A stretch of DNA of 64,000 bases from Streptomyces sp. SirexAA-E (GTDB lineage: Bacteria; Actinomycetota; Actinomycetes; Streptomycetales; Streptomycetaceae), in contig NC_015953.1 of assembly GCF_000177195.2 (NCBI RefSeq), forward strand, positions 5,022,001-5,086,000, written 5' to 3'. The notes under the pieces were generated by a model. That model did not search any database and was not told where the DNA came from. It was given only the letters and a program-made list of their open reading frames with translations. Position numbers and translations under genes: made by a program. Position 1 is the stretch's first letter. Each line of letters starts with the position of its first letter. Of this stretch, positions 35,980 to 44,895 are shown in pieces.

Positions 35980-36203
35980 ACGTCCGAAGATCGTGCGGTC
36001 GGGGACCACCCGCACAATCCTCACGAGACCGTGACGTCTTGGACGGCGCGGGCCCCCGCCGGTGCGGGGATACTGTGCGAAGGTTTAGGGTTCGGCCGTC
36101 TGCTACTGACGAACCCACTGGGCGGACACCGGACCGGAAGCGACAGCGGAGCGTGCGAGGCCGGAGGGGCAAACCGCGCGCCACGCGTCTGGGGGCTTTG
36201 ACC

Positions 36204-38738
36204 ATGGACCCGACCAACCGGGGACCGGAAGAGTACGGCCACGGCAACGACCGTATCGCCGAGGACGCCGTGCGGCGCCGGCAGTCACGCGAGCCGCTGA
36301 CGCCCGACTTCGGGCTCCAGACACCGCAGCAGTCCCGCACGGTGCAGCTGATCACCGGCGACTTCCTGCTCACCGTCAACCCGGTCGACGGCAGCGAGAT
36401 CGAGCCGTGCCCGCCCGGGATGCAGCCCGCCGCCCCCGTACGGCGCACCGCGGCCGAACGCGCCGAGCGCGAGCGCGCCACCGCCCCGCCCGTCCCGCCG
36501 GGCCCTCCCGGACCGCGACTGCCCCTGCTGGAACGCGAGGAGGAGCGCGAGCGGCTGGTACGGCTGCTGGCCCAGGGCCGCTCGGTACGGCTCACCGGTC
36601 CCGCCGGCTCCGGCCGTACGGCCCTGCTGAACGCCGTCGCCGCCGACTGCGCGGACCTGGCGCCCGACGGCGTCGTACGGCTCTCCGGCCACCGGCGCAC
36701 CGCCAACGAGCTGCTGTACGGGCTCTTCGAGGCCGTACACCGCTCCCCGCTGTACCGCCCCGGCCGTGAGGAACTGGAGGCGCTCGTCCGCGGTATCGGC
36801 GCGGTCGTCGTCCTGGACGACCTGGAGCTGGGCGGCAGCGCGCTGGAGGAACTGCTCGACGCCACGCCGGAATGCGCCTTCCTGTTCGGCGCGGGTCCCG
36901 AGGTGGCCGCTCCGACCTCCGACTCCAACCTGGAGGAGGTCTTCCTCTCCGGTCTCGGCCGCGCCGCCTCGATCGAACTGCTGGAACACGTCGTGGAACG
37001 CACCCTCACCGACGAGGAGGCCAACTGGGCGGGCGACCTCTGGTTCGAGTCGCAGGGGCTGCCGCTCCGCTTCGTCCAGGCCGGTGCCCTGCTGCGCCAG
37101 CGGGACCAGCTGCGCACCGACCCCGAGGCCTTCGACGGCTACGAGGACGGCGACCAGGACGACCTGCCCTTCGGGCGGCCCGCGCCGGTCGACGTACCCC
37201 TGCCGAGCCTCGGCGAGGGCGCGGCACCGGCGGCGCTGCTGGGCTCCCGGATGACGGAGGCGGCCCGGCAGACCCTGCGGTTCGCCGTCGCGCTCGGCGG
37301 CGAGGTGCCGCACCAGGCGCATCTGCCGGCGCTGGTGGGGGACACGCACGCCGACGCCGCCCTGGGCGAACTGTTCGTGTGCGGCCTGCTCTCCCCGGCC
37401 GGGCCCCGTTACCGGCTGGCGGCCGGTGTCCTGGCCCAGCTGGAGGCGAGCGGATACGGCGAGGAGGCGGACACCTTCGCCCGCAACGCCGCCCAGCACT
37501 ACGCCTGGTGGGCGGGCCACCCGTCCGTCACCCCGGAGCGGGCCGTCGCCGAGGCGGACGCCGTGCTCGCCGCGCTGACGCACCTCGTGCCGGGCGGTGA
37601 CCACGCGGGAACGGCCAGCGCCGCCGTGCTGCTGGCCCGCAGCGCCGCTCCGGCCTTCGCGGCGGGGATGCGGTGGGGCGCCTGGGAGAAGGCCCTCAGG
37701 ATCGGCCAGGAGGCCGCCCGGATCGCCGGTGAGGTCGCCGAGGAGGCCTACTTCCACCACGAGTTGGGCGTGCTCGCGCTCTGCGCCGGGAACCTGGACC
37801 GCGCCCGGGCCGAGCTGGAGGTCTCCATCGGCATGCGCGGCGCGCTCGCCGACAAGCCCGGGGCGGTGGCGGGCCGCAGGGCCCTCGCCCTCGTCACCGA
37901 CCGGTCAGGCCTGCCCCTGCCGGTGGCCGGGCGCACCCCGTCCGGCGAGGAGGTGCCGGCCGCCCGACACGAGGAGTCGCTGTCGCCGTCCGGTGTGCCC
38001 GGCCCGCCCGCGGTGGGGCCGGTGTTCGCCGCCCGCCCGGCCGAGGAACCCTCGACGCTGATCGCGCCCCGGGCCGTCGCGCCCGCCGCCAAGGCCACGG
38101 GCGCCTCCGCGGCCCGGATCGGTGTGCTCCGGGGGGCACGGCGCAATCTCGTCGCCGTCGGCGCCGGCGCACTGCTGGCAGCCGTGCTGGGCACGGTGGT
38201 GACCCTGGGGGCGACCTCGGGCGGCGAGGACCCGGAGGGCAAGAACGTCACGACCGAGCAGTCGGCGGACGAGGACGACGGCGAGAGCGGGCTCCCGGAG
38301 GACGAGCCGGGAGACGAGGACACGGCGGACGACGTCACGTCCGGCTCCAGGGCCCCCTCCACGGACTCCTCGGGCACCGCGAGCCCGTCCGACAGCGGGA
38401 CGCCGTCCCCGAGCGCCTCGGAGCCCGGGACGAGCCCCTCGTCGGACGACGCGACGAGCGGCAGCCCCAGCGACCGGCCGACGTCCGGCGACCCCTCGCC
38501 GAGCAGGACACCGACGAAGTCCACATCGCCCACCCCGACGACGGCCGAGCCGACCGATCCCACGACCGAGCCGACCCCCGATCCGACGGAGACCACCCCG
38601 ACGACCCCTCCGAGCGGACCCGAGTCCTCGAACTCGGCGAGCGGCCCCGCGGAGTCGGCGACCGCGACGGCGTCGGCGACGAGCGACGGCCCGGCGCCGG
38701 ACGGGACGTCCGACACCACCCCGACCACGCTCGCCTGA
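36204..38738 (+). CDS. Membrane-anchored STAND-like ATPase with long extracytoplasmic low-complexity tail
   Basis: ATG 36204 is preferred over upstream in-frame starts because sequence before it is low-quality Arg-rich. 844 residues. Residues 1-110 have no known domain. A P-loop GPAGSGRTALLN lies at about 131-142 (Arg replaces the usual Lys), and Walker B AVVVLDDLEL near 198. The helical region to about 560 resembles AAA/STAND regulators with TPR-like helices (AYFHHELGVLALCAGNLDRA). One membrane helix lies at about 648-672 (LVAVGAGALLAAVLGTVV). The last 170 residues are acidic then Ser/Thr/Pro repeats, probably spanning the wall. Function unknown. Confidence 0.75.
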   Translation: MDPTNRGPEEYGHGNDRIAEDAVRRRQSREPLTPDFGLQTPQQSRTVQLITGDFLLTVNPVDGSEIEPCPPGMQPAAPVRRTAAERAERERATAPPVPPGPPGPRLPLLEREEERERLVRLLAQGRSVRLTGPAGSGRTALLNAVAADCADLAPDGVVRLSGHRRTANELLYGLFEAVHRSPLYRPGREELEALVRGIGAVVVLDDLELGGSALEELLDATPECAFLFGAGPEVAAPTSDSNLEEVFLSGLGRAASIELLEHVVERTLTDEEANWAGDLWFESQGLPLRFVQAGALLRQRDQLRTDPEAFDGYEDGDQDDLPFGRPAPVDVPLPSLGEGAAPAALLGSRMTEAARQTLRFAVALGGEVPHQAHLPALVGDTHADAALGELFVCGLLSPAGPRYRLAAGVLAQLEASGYGEEADTFARNAAQHYAWWAGHPSVTPERAVAEADAVLAALTHLVPGGDHAGTASAAVLLARSAAPAFAAGMRWGAWEKALRIGQEAARIAGEVAEEAYFHHELGVLALCAGNLDRARAELEVSIGMRGALADKPGAVAGRRALALVTDRSGLPLPVAGRTPSGEEVPAARHEESLSPSGVPGPPAVGPVFAARPAEEPSTLIAPRAVAPAAKATGASAARIGVLRGARRNLVAVGAGALLAAVLGTVVTLGATSGGEDPEGKNVTTEQSADEDDGESGLPEDEPGDEDTADDVTSGSRAPSTDSSGTASPSDSGTPSPSASEPGTSPSSDDATSGSPSDRPTSGDPSPSRTPTKSTSPTPTTAEPTDPTTEPTPDPTETTPTTPPSGPESSNSASGPAESATATASATSDGPAPDGTSDTTPTTLA

Positions 38739-38745
38739 CCGCGGG

Positions 38746-38777
38746 CGCAGGGCCCCGCGCACAGGCGGGGCCCTGCG
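38746..38777. terminator. Bidirectional terminator between the ATPase gene and nucS
   Basis: Perfect 13-bp stem CGCAGGGCCCCGC (38746-38758) with its complement at 38765-38777, 6-base loop, 8 bases after the ATPase stop and between convergent genes. Confidence 0.9.
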
Positions 38778-38909
38778 GACCCGCCGGTGGCCCGAGGGGA
38801 CAAGGGCCGGTTCACGGCCCCCGGAAGGCGCCCGCACGGTGAAGCGCTCGGACCGACCGAGCAGGCCCGACGGCGCACCGGGCCCCGACGGGCCCCGCCG
38901 GGCCCGCCC

Positions 38910-39581
38910 TCAGAACAGCCGGAGCTTGTCGTCCTCGATGCCCCGCATCGCGTCGTAGTCCAGGACCAGGCACCCGATCCCGCGGTCCGTCGCCAGCACA
39001 CGGGCCTGCGGCTTGATCTCCTGGGCCGCGAACACGCCTCGTACCGGCGCCAGATGGGGATCGCGGTTCAGCAGCTCCAGATAACGGGTCAGCTGCTCCA
39101 CACCGTCGATGTCGCCCCGGCGCTTCAGCTCGACGGCCACCGTCGCCCCGTCCGCGTCCCGGCACAGGATGTCGACCGGGCCGATCGCGGTGGGGTACTC
39201 GCGGCGGATCAGGGTGTAGCCCTCGCCGATCGTCTCGATGCGGTCGGCGAGCAACTCCTGGAGGTGCGCCTCCACCCCGTCCTTGATGAGACCCGGGTCC
39301 ACACCCAGCTCGTGCGACGAGTCATGAAGGATTTCCTCCATGGTGATGATCAATTTTTCGCCCGCCTTGTTCACCACGGTCCAGACGCCCTCGCTGCCGT
39401 CCGCACCCTCCTTCAGGGTGCACGGCGGCGACATCCAGTTGAGCGGTTTGTACGCCCGGTCGTCGGCGTGGATCGAGACGCTGCCGTCCGCCTTCACCAG
39501 GATCAGGCGGGGCGCGGAGGGCAGGTGGGCAGTGAGCCGGCCCGCATAGTCGACGGAGCAACGGGCGATGACGAGACGCAT
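38910..39581 (-). CDS. nucS: Mismatch-specific endonuclease NucS/EndoMS
   Basis: Carries out the non-canonical mismatch repair of actinobacteria, which lack MutS/MutL, by cutting both strands at mismatches. ATG 39581 gives 223 residues; the longer open frame has no similarity. N-terminal beta domain (MRLVIARCSVDYAGRL, the RLILVKADGSVSIH block) and a C-terminal PD-(D/E)xK nuclease with GPVDILCRDADG, VAVELKRRGDIDGVEQLTRY and CLVLDYD. The extreme C-terminus DDKLRLF resembles a sliding-clamp binding tail. Confidence 0.95.
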   Translation of the reverse strand: MRLVIARCSVDYAGRLTAHLPSAPRLILVKADGSVSIHADDRAYKPLNWMSPPCTLKEGADGSEGVWTVVNKAGEKLIITMEEILHDSSHELGVDPGLIKDGVEAHLQELLADRIETIGEGYTLIRREYPTAIGPVDILCRDADGATVAVELKRRGDIDGVEQLTRYLELLNRDPHLAPVRGVFAAQEIKPQARVLATDRGIGCLVLDYDAMRGIEDDKLRLF

Positions 39582-39843
39582 GGTCGGCAACGCTACTCGA
39601 CAAGGGTCGCTCGACGCGATTTCCCTGCCCCCGTCCCGTACACCTCTTGACGGCTGCGGTTCTGGCTTGCCCCTCTTTGCGACTGTTCGTTGTTGGCCGG
39701 TTGTGTTCCCAATCTCCTGGTGCGGCCCGGACTGCGCGCTTACCGTGGAAGCAGGAGGTCGCCGCCTGTGTACGCAGCGTCGCCGTCCTCCTTCCCTGCC
39801 CGTAAGGCCCCGGCCACCTGCCGGGGTCGCGAGAGGAGAACCC

Positions 39844-40236
39844 ATGTCGCTCGACGTCTCACCGGCCCTGTTGGAACAGGCCGAGCGAGGCGAGGTCGAC
39901 GAAGCCGACTTCGTCGACTGCGTCCGGACCTCCCTGCCCTACGCATGGGAGATGATCAGCTCCCTGGTGGCCCAGCTGAAGGTGGACGGCGGACAGTTCG
40001 CCGACAACCAGACGCCGCCGCCGGACGAGCAGGCACGTGGTCAGCTGCTGCGCGCGCTCGCGAGTGATGCGATACGCGGCGCGCTCCAGCGGCACTTCGG
40101 AGTGCGCCTGGCATTCCAGAACTGCCACCGCGTCGCGGTGTTCCCGCTGGACGCCTCGGTCGACGAGCGGCTCGCCAAATTCACCTCGGTGAGAGGCCAG
40201 CTGCTCAACCAGTCGCCCGAACTACGGGACTGCTGA
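39844..40236 (+). CDS. SCO5389-family conserved protein
   Basis: 130 residues from ATG 39844, preceded by GAGAGGAG; the upstream open frame is the divergent nucS leader. Soluble and mostly helical, with LTEQ-poor composition and a conserved-looking core PYAWEMISSLVAQL and QLLRALASDAIRGALQRHFG. No catalytic motif or membrane segment. Divergent from nucS across 262 bases. Similar proteins occur next to nucS in Streptomyces; role unknown. Confidence 0.75.
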   Translation: MSLDVSPALLEQAERGEVDEADFVDCVRTSLPYAWEMISSLVAQLKVDGGQFADNQTPPPDEQARGQLLRALASDAIRGALQRHFGVRLAFQNCHRVAVFPLDASVDERLAKFTSVRGQLLNQSPELRDC

Positions 40237-40291
40237 ACGCCTCAGCTGCCGCTTCGGGCCGCGGGAGGTGCAACTGGCTCCGGGGCGGCAG

Positions 40292-40405
40292 CGCTCGTAC
40301 CACCGCACCACGCTCGTACCACCGCATCACGCTCGTACCACCGCGCCACGCTCGTACCACCGCGCCACGCTCGTACCACCGCGCCACGCTCGTACCACCG
40401 CGCCA
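40292..40405. repeat. 19-bp tandem repeat, six copies
   Basis: Six consecutive units of CGCTCGTACCACCGCGCCA: 40292, 40311, 40330, 40349, 40368 and 40387. Units 3-6 are identical; units 1 and 2 differ by one or two bases at the 3' end. A minisatellite between convergent genes. The period is not a multiple of three and the units lack the dyad and spacer pattern of CRISPR. Confidence 0.95.
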
Positions 40406-40432
40406 CCAGGACCGCACACGCGCATGTACGGA

Positions 40433-41464
40433 TCACTTCAGCAACGGCAGCACGTCCGTGCCCAGCCGTCGCACGTTCTCCTCCGTCGCGGCGAGGTCGC
40501 CCGACCCCTCGACCAGGAGCGCGAAGCGGGTGATGCCCGTCCGCTCCGCCGTGGCCGCGAGCCGGTCGGCGGCCAGCCTGGGCGGCCCCACCGGATGCAG
40601 ACCGCACAAATACTCCGTGTACGCGACCGGGTCACGCATCACCCGGTGCCGACCGTCGACCGTCACATGCGCGTCCAGCCCCTGCCGCAGCCAGCCCGGC
40701 ATGGCCTTCACCAAGGTCTCCACGGCGTCGTCGGCACGGTCGGCGACCTGAGCCACCCCCGCGGACACATGTGCGACGTGCTCCACGACGTCGGCCGGCT
40801 GACCGGCCTCCCGGGCGGCCGAGCGCCACAGCGCGGCCATGTCGGCCTTCTCCTCGTCGCCGCAATGCATCCCGAGCAGCATCGGCAAACCCCTTTCAGC
40901 GGCGAGTTTCACGCTTTTTGGCGACGTGCACGCAACGATCACCTCGGGGCCCGCAGGGCCGTCGCCGAGGAGTTCGTCGGCACGCGGCACCACCGCCACC
41001 TCACGGAAGCCGAACCGCTTCCCGCGCCCCGCGACCCGGGGTTCGCGCAGCCACTCCAGAAGCAGCTCCAGCGACTCGGGGAACCCCTTCTCGTACGCCT
41101 CCAGGCCGCTCTGGAACACCTCCAGATCGACCCACGGCCCTCCGCGCCCCACCCCGAGGGTGAAGCGGCCGCCGCTGGTCAGGTGCAGCAGGGCCGCCTG
41201 CTCCCCGAGCGTGACCGGGTGCTGGGTGGGCAGCACGCTCACCGCCGTGCCCACCCGGATCCGGCGGGTGCGGCCGAGCAGCAGCCCGGCCAGGGTCACC
41301 GCGGACGGGCAGACCCCGTACGGCACGAAATGATGCTCGGCCAGCCAGACCGTGTCGAGCCCGGCCTCCTCCGCGACCTCCGCGGACCGGACGGCCCGGT
41401 GCAGGGCCTCGCCCTGTCCCTGACCCGGAAACTGTGCTGCCAGTACGAACGTTCCCACGCGCAT
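40433..41464 (-). CDS. LLM-class flavin/F420-dependent oxidoreductase
   Basis: 343 residues from ATG 41464 behind a perfect AAGGAGGT site. Luciferase-like TIM barrel: AEEAGLDTVWLAEHHFVPYG near 30-50, LPTQHPVTLGEQAALL, SGGRFTLGVGRGG near 110. These features place it in the bacterial luciferase-like monooxygenase family, which in Streptomyces often uses FMNH2 or F420. Substrate cannot be told. It stands alone. Confidence 0.88.
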   Translation of the reverse strand: MRVGTFVLAAQFPGQGQGEALHRAVRSAEVAEEAGLDTVWLAEHHFVPYGVCPSAVTLAGLLLGRTRRIRVGTAVSVLPTQHPVTLGEQAALLHLTSGGRFTLGVGRGGPWVDLEVFQSGLEAYEKGFPESLELLLEWLREPRVAGRGKRFGFREVAVVPRADELLGDGPAGPEVIVACTSPKSVKLAAERGLPMLLGMHCGDEEKADMAALWRSAAREAGQPADVVEHVAHVSAGVAQVADRADDAVETLVKAMPGWLRQGLDAHVTVDGRHRVMRDPVAYTEYLCGLHPVGPPRLAADRLAATAERTGITRFALLVEGSGDLAATEENVRRLGTDVLPLLK

Positions 41465-41674
41465 CGCCTGTTACCTCCTTGCGGCCGACGCGGCTCTCCC
41501 CCTACCGGCAACAACGTCTGACACGTGCCAAAGGCACGGTCCACGGCGAAGTTGTTGCGATTTTCCGGTAACCCACCCGTCCGCACCCGTCGCACCCGTC
41601 ACGCGGGCACCGGACAGCGGTGTCGATGGCTCTAGGCTTGAGCGACCAGTCCGTACCGCCCTGTGAGGTGTTCC

Positions 41675-42004
41675 GTGTCCCCGCGCCGCAACCGCCCCCG
41701 AGGCGGCGACAGTCCCACCGGCAACGCACGCGAGGCGTTCGGGCGGTACGGCGGGGACGGGCTCACCGAGAGCTGGCAGGGCGAGGAGTGGTCGGTACGC
41801 CTGCTCAGCGGTGCGAGCGCTGCGGGCAAGCGCTACCGCTGCCCCGGCTGCGACCAGGAGATCCCCTCCGGGATGCCCCACCTGGTCGCCTGGCCGGAGT
41901 ACGGCGGGGTCGACGACCGCAGGCACTGGCACAAGGCCTGCTGGAACGCGAAGGACCGCCGCACCACGAAGGTGCAGCGGTCCCGGAACGCGCCGCGCCA
42001 CTGA
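41675..42004 (+). CDS. Small conserved protein with a Cys/His zinc-binding motif
   Basis: GTG 41675 (MSPRRNRPRGG) is preferred over GTG 41663 since GAGGTG lies just upstream. 109 residues. Basic, disordered start, then YRCPGCDQEIPSGMPHL, and HWHKACWNAK near the end: a CxxC plus H/HxxC arrangement suited to one zinc ion, as in small treble-clef or LIM-like fingers. Proteins of this type are labelled ATP/GTP-binding in some Streptomyces genomes, but I see no P-loop. Function unknown. Confidence 0.75.
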   Translation: MSPRRNRPRGGDSPTGNAREAFGRYGGDGLTESWQGEEWSVRLLSGASAAGKRYRCPGCDQEIPSGMPHLVAWPEYGGVDDRRHWHKACWNAKDRRTTKVQRSRNAPRH

Positions 42005-42021
42005 GGCGGGCGGCGCCTCAG
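42001..42021. terminator. Palindrome holding the stop codons of two convergent genes
   Basis: CTGAGGCG (42001-42008) pairs with CGCCTCAG (42014-42021). The TGA of the zinc-motif gene (42002-42004) and the TGA of the minus-strand permease (42018-42020) both lie inside the stem, so one hairpin ends both transcripts. Confidence 0.75.
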
Positions 42022-42869
42022 ACGTCCCGCCGGTCCTGCGAGGCCAGGGCCGCGCCCATGGCCACGGCGGTCACGCAGGTGAGGATGAGCACGGAGTCCC
42101 AGCCGGAGGGCCCCGACAGGGTGATCGGCGTGTCGTACAGCGAGGCCAGCTGGCTCGGGATCGAGTACTCGAACAGGACCTGGCGCACCGAGTCGAGCGT
42201 GTCCGTGAACATGAACATCGCCAGCACCAGCGGCAGCAGGACCACGCCGATCATGATCGTGATCGCCCCGGCCGAGTGCCGGACGACGGCGCCGAGCGCC
42301 AGCGCCAGCAGCCCGAGCAGCGCGACGTAGAGCCCCACGCCGACCGTGGCGCCCAGCCACTCGCCGGCGGTCGGCGTACCCCCGTCCAGGATCGCGGTCT
42401 GCAGCACCCCGACGACCCCGGCGGTCACCGTGGTGACGGTGAAGGAGAGCAGGAAGAAGACGATCGACTTCGCGATCAGCACCCGGGACCTGCTGGGGCA
42501 GACCGCCAGCGTCGTGCGGATCAGGCCGGTGCCGTACTCGGAGGCGATCGTCAGGACGCCCAGGGTGATCACGCAGATCGAACCGAGCAGCACACCGAAG
42601 AACCCGAGGCTGAGCACCGGCTCGTCCTGGAGGTCGGCGTCCGCGGCACGGATGGCGACGGCGGTGAGCAGGCCCACCCCCAGCAGCAGCAGGACCATCA
42701 CACCGAGCGTCCACACCGTGGAGCGCACGGAACGGATCTTCGTCCACTCCGACGCGACGGCGTCACCGAGTCCGGGCGTGCGGACAGGGGCCGAAGGGGC
42801 CTGCTCCCCGTCCCGGCCGGGTGAGCGGTCCGGGTACGGGGGAGGCGGCGGGGCCGCCGGGGTCGTCAT
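42018..42869 (-). CDS. ABC-2 type transporter permease (copy A)
   Basis: 283 residues; a Pro-rich cytoplasmic start, then SEWTKIRSVRSTVWTL, the entry motif of NatB-like ABC-2 permeases, and six membrane helices. Its ATG overlaps the ATPase stop (ATGA at 42866-42869). Paired with the ATPase at 42866; together an exporter of unknown substrate. It is a paralogue of the permease at 44107. Confidence 0.9.
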   Translation of the reverse strand: MTTPAAPPPPPYPDRSPGRDGEQAPSAPVRTPGLGDAVASEWTKIRSVRSTVWTLGVMVLLLLGVGLLTAVAIRAADADLQDEPVLSLGFFGVLLGSICVITLGVLTIASEYGTGLIRTTLAVCPSRSRVLIAKSIVFFLLSFTVTTVTAGVVGVLQTAILDGGTPTAGEWLGATVGVGLYVALLGLLALALGAVVRHSAGAITIMIGVVLLPLVLAMFMFTDTLDSVRQVLFEYSIPSQLASLYDTPITLSGPSGWDSVLILTCVTAVAMGAALASQDRRDV

Positions 42870-43966
42870 CGGGATTCCTCGCTGGTCTCACGCTCGGTCG
42901 GGTGCGGGGAAGGGGCCGGGGCGGCCGGGCTCCGCCCGGGCGGCGGCGGCGCGTACCAGCCCCGCTGCGGAAGCTCCGGGGGCTGCGCGAGCCCGGAGTC
43001 CGGGGGGAGCTCGTAAGGGGGCGGCGGGGGCACGAGCCCTTCCTTGGCGTCCGCCGTCGAGCGGTAGTCCACGGCCCCCTGCGTCATCCGCATGTACGCC
43101 TCCTCCAGCGAGGCCTGGTGCGGTGAGAGCTGCCAGAGCCGGACGCCGGCCCCGTGCGCCAGATCGCTGATCCGGGGCAACGGCAGCCCGGTGACCCGCA
43201 GGGCCCCGTCGGGTTCGGGCATGACCCGCCCGCCCGCCTCGGTGAGCGCGGCCGTCAGCTTCTCCCGCTGCTCGGGCTCCGGGGGGACACGCACCCGGGC
43301 GAAGTCCGCGGAATTGGCCGAGATGAAGTCCTTCACGCTCATGTCGGACAGCAGCTGCCCGCGCCCGATCACGATCAGGTGGTCGGCGGTGAGCGCCATC
43401 TCGCTCATCAGGTGGCTGGAGACGAAGACCGTGCGCCCCTCGGAGGCGAGCTGCTTCATCAGGTTGCGCACCCAGTGGATGCCCTCGGGGTCGAGACCGT
43501 TGACCGGCTCGTCGAAGAGCAGGACCCGGGGGTCCCCGAGCAGCGCCGCCGCGATCCCGAGCCGCTGGCCCATGCCGAGCGAGAAGCCGCTGGACCGCCG
43601 CTTCGCGACGTCCTGGAGGCCGACGACCCCGAGCACCTCGTCCACCCGCGCCGTCGGGATCCCGGCCAGCTGGGCCAGGCTCAGCAGGTGGTTGCGGGCG
43701 CTCCGCCCGCCGTGCACGGCCTTGGCGTCGAGGAGGGCCCCCACCTGCCGCGGTGCGTTGGGAAGGCTGCGGAAGGGGTGCCCGCCGACCGTCACACGGC
43801 CGGCCGTCGGCCGGTCCAGGCCGACGATCATCCGCATGGTCGTGGACTTCCCCGACCCGTTGGGGCCGAGGAAACCCGTGACGGCCCCCGGCCGCACCTG
43901 GAAGGAGAGGTTGTCCACGGCCGTCTTGGCGCCGTAGCGCTTCGTCAGGCCTACCGCCTCGATCAT
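42866..43966 (-). CDS. ABC transporter ATPase (copy A) with Pro-rich tail
   Basis: 366 residues. Walker A GFLGPNGSGKSTTMRM near 35-50, signature FSLGMGQRLGIAAALLG, Walker B VLLFDEPVNGLDPEG, switch His in VFVSSHLMSEM. An extra C-terminal region of about 80 residues is Pro-rich. Very similar throughout to copy B at 44892; the main difference is the longer tail. Drives the permease encoded just downstream. Confidence 0.93.
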   Translation of the reverse strand: MIEAVGLTKRYGAKTAVDNLSFQVRPGAVTGFLGPNGSGKSTTMRMIVGLDRPTAGRVTVGGHPFRSLPNAPRQVGALLDAKAVHGGRSARNHLLSLAQLAGIPTARVDEVLGVVGLQDVAKRRSSGFSLGMGQRLGIAAALLGDPRVLLFDEPVNGLDPEGIHWVRNLMKQLASEGRTVFVSSHLMSEMALTADHLIVIGRGQLLSDMSVKDFISANSADFARVRVPPEPEQREKLTAALTEAGGRVMPEPDGALRVTGLPLPRISDLAHGAGVRLWQLSPHQASLEEAYMRMTQGAVDYRSTADAKEGLVPPPPPYELPPDSGLAQPPELPQRGWYAPPPPGRSPAAPAPSPHPTERETSEESR

Positions 43967-44106
43967 TCTCCAGCCCTATCGAACGTCTGTGCCGTCGGGG
44001 CACAGGCCGCTCGGCCGCACGCCCCCGTCAGAGTTAGGAGGATAACCAGCGCGTCATGGTTCCGGCCAAGTCGCCGGGCGGCGGGACCACCGTGTACGGG
44101 GCGGTG

Positions 44107-44895
44107 TCAGGCGTCCCGCTTCCTCAGCACGAGGTAGCCGCCGGCCAGCGCCGCGATCACCCAGAGCGCCATGATGCCCAGCCCGGCCCACGGCCCGTAC
44201 GGCGCGGGGTCGCTGTTCATCGCGTCGGGCACCACCTGCATGATCTTGGAGCCCGCCTGGTCCGGGAAGTAGCGGGCCACGGTCTTGGCGCCCGGCACCG
44301 CCGACAGGATCTGCGAGACCAGGAAGAAGAACGGCATCAGGATGCCGAGCGACAGCATGGAGCTGCGCAGCATGGTGGCGACGCCCATGGAGAAGATCGC
44401 GATCAGCCCCATGTAGACGCCTCCGCCGAAGACCGCGCGCAGCACGTTCTCCGCCCCGATGTCCGTACGGTGGTCGCCCAGCAGCGCCTGGCTCACGAAG
44501 AACGTCACGAAGCTGGTGGCGAGGCCGACCACCAGGGCCAGCGCACCGGCCACCGCGATCTTGCTGAACAGGAACGAGCCGCGCTGCGGCACGGCCGCCA
44601 GCGAGGTGCGGATCATGCCCGAGCTGTACTCCGTACCGACCACCAGGACGCCGAAGACGACCATGGCGAGCTGGCCCAGGGTCATGCCGGAGAAGCCGAC
44701 GTAGGTGGCGTCGAACGTGGCGCGCTCGGCGGTGGGCAGGTCGTCGAACTGGCTGTTCAGCAACGCGCTGAGAGCCGCGCCCATGGCGACCGTGACGACG
44801 AACGCCGAGATCAGGGTCCAGGTGGTCGACGAGACCGTGCGGATCTTGGTCCATTCCGAGTTCAGGACCGCGGGTACCGATGCCATCGCTGTCAC
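44107..44895 (-). CDS. ABC-2 type transporter permease (copy B)
   Basis: GTG 44895 overlaps the ATPase stop as GTGA (44892-44895), mirroring copy A; an ATG at 44886 is the alternative. 262 residues with LNSEWTKIRTVSSTTWTL at the start and six membrane helices. Partner of the ATPase at 44892. Paralogue of the permease at 42018 but more diverged than the ATPases are. Confidence 0.9.
   Translation of the reverse strand: MTAMASVPAVLNSEWTKIRTVSSTTWTLISAFVVTVAMGAALSALLNSQFDDLPTAERATFDATYVGFSGMTLGQLAMVVFGVLVVGTEYSSGMIRTSLAAVPQRGSFLFSKIAVAGALALVVGLATSFVTFFVSQALLGDHRTDIGAENVLRAVFGGGVYMGLIAIFSMGVATMLRSSMLSLGILMPFFFLVSQILSAVPGAKTVARYFPDQAGSKIMQVVPDAMNSDPAPYGPWAGLGIMALWVIAALAGGYLVLRKRDA

Noticed and set aside
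40292..40405. CRISPR array
   Set aside because: Units are head-to-tail 19-mers with no unique spacers and there are no cas genes.
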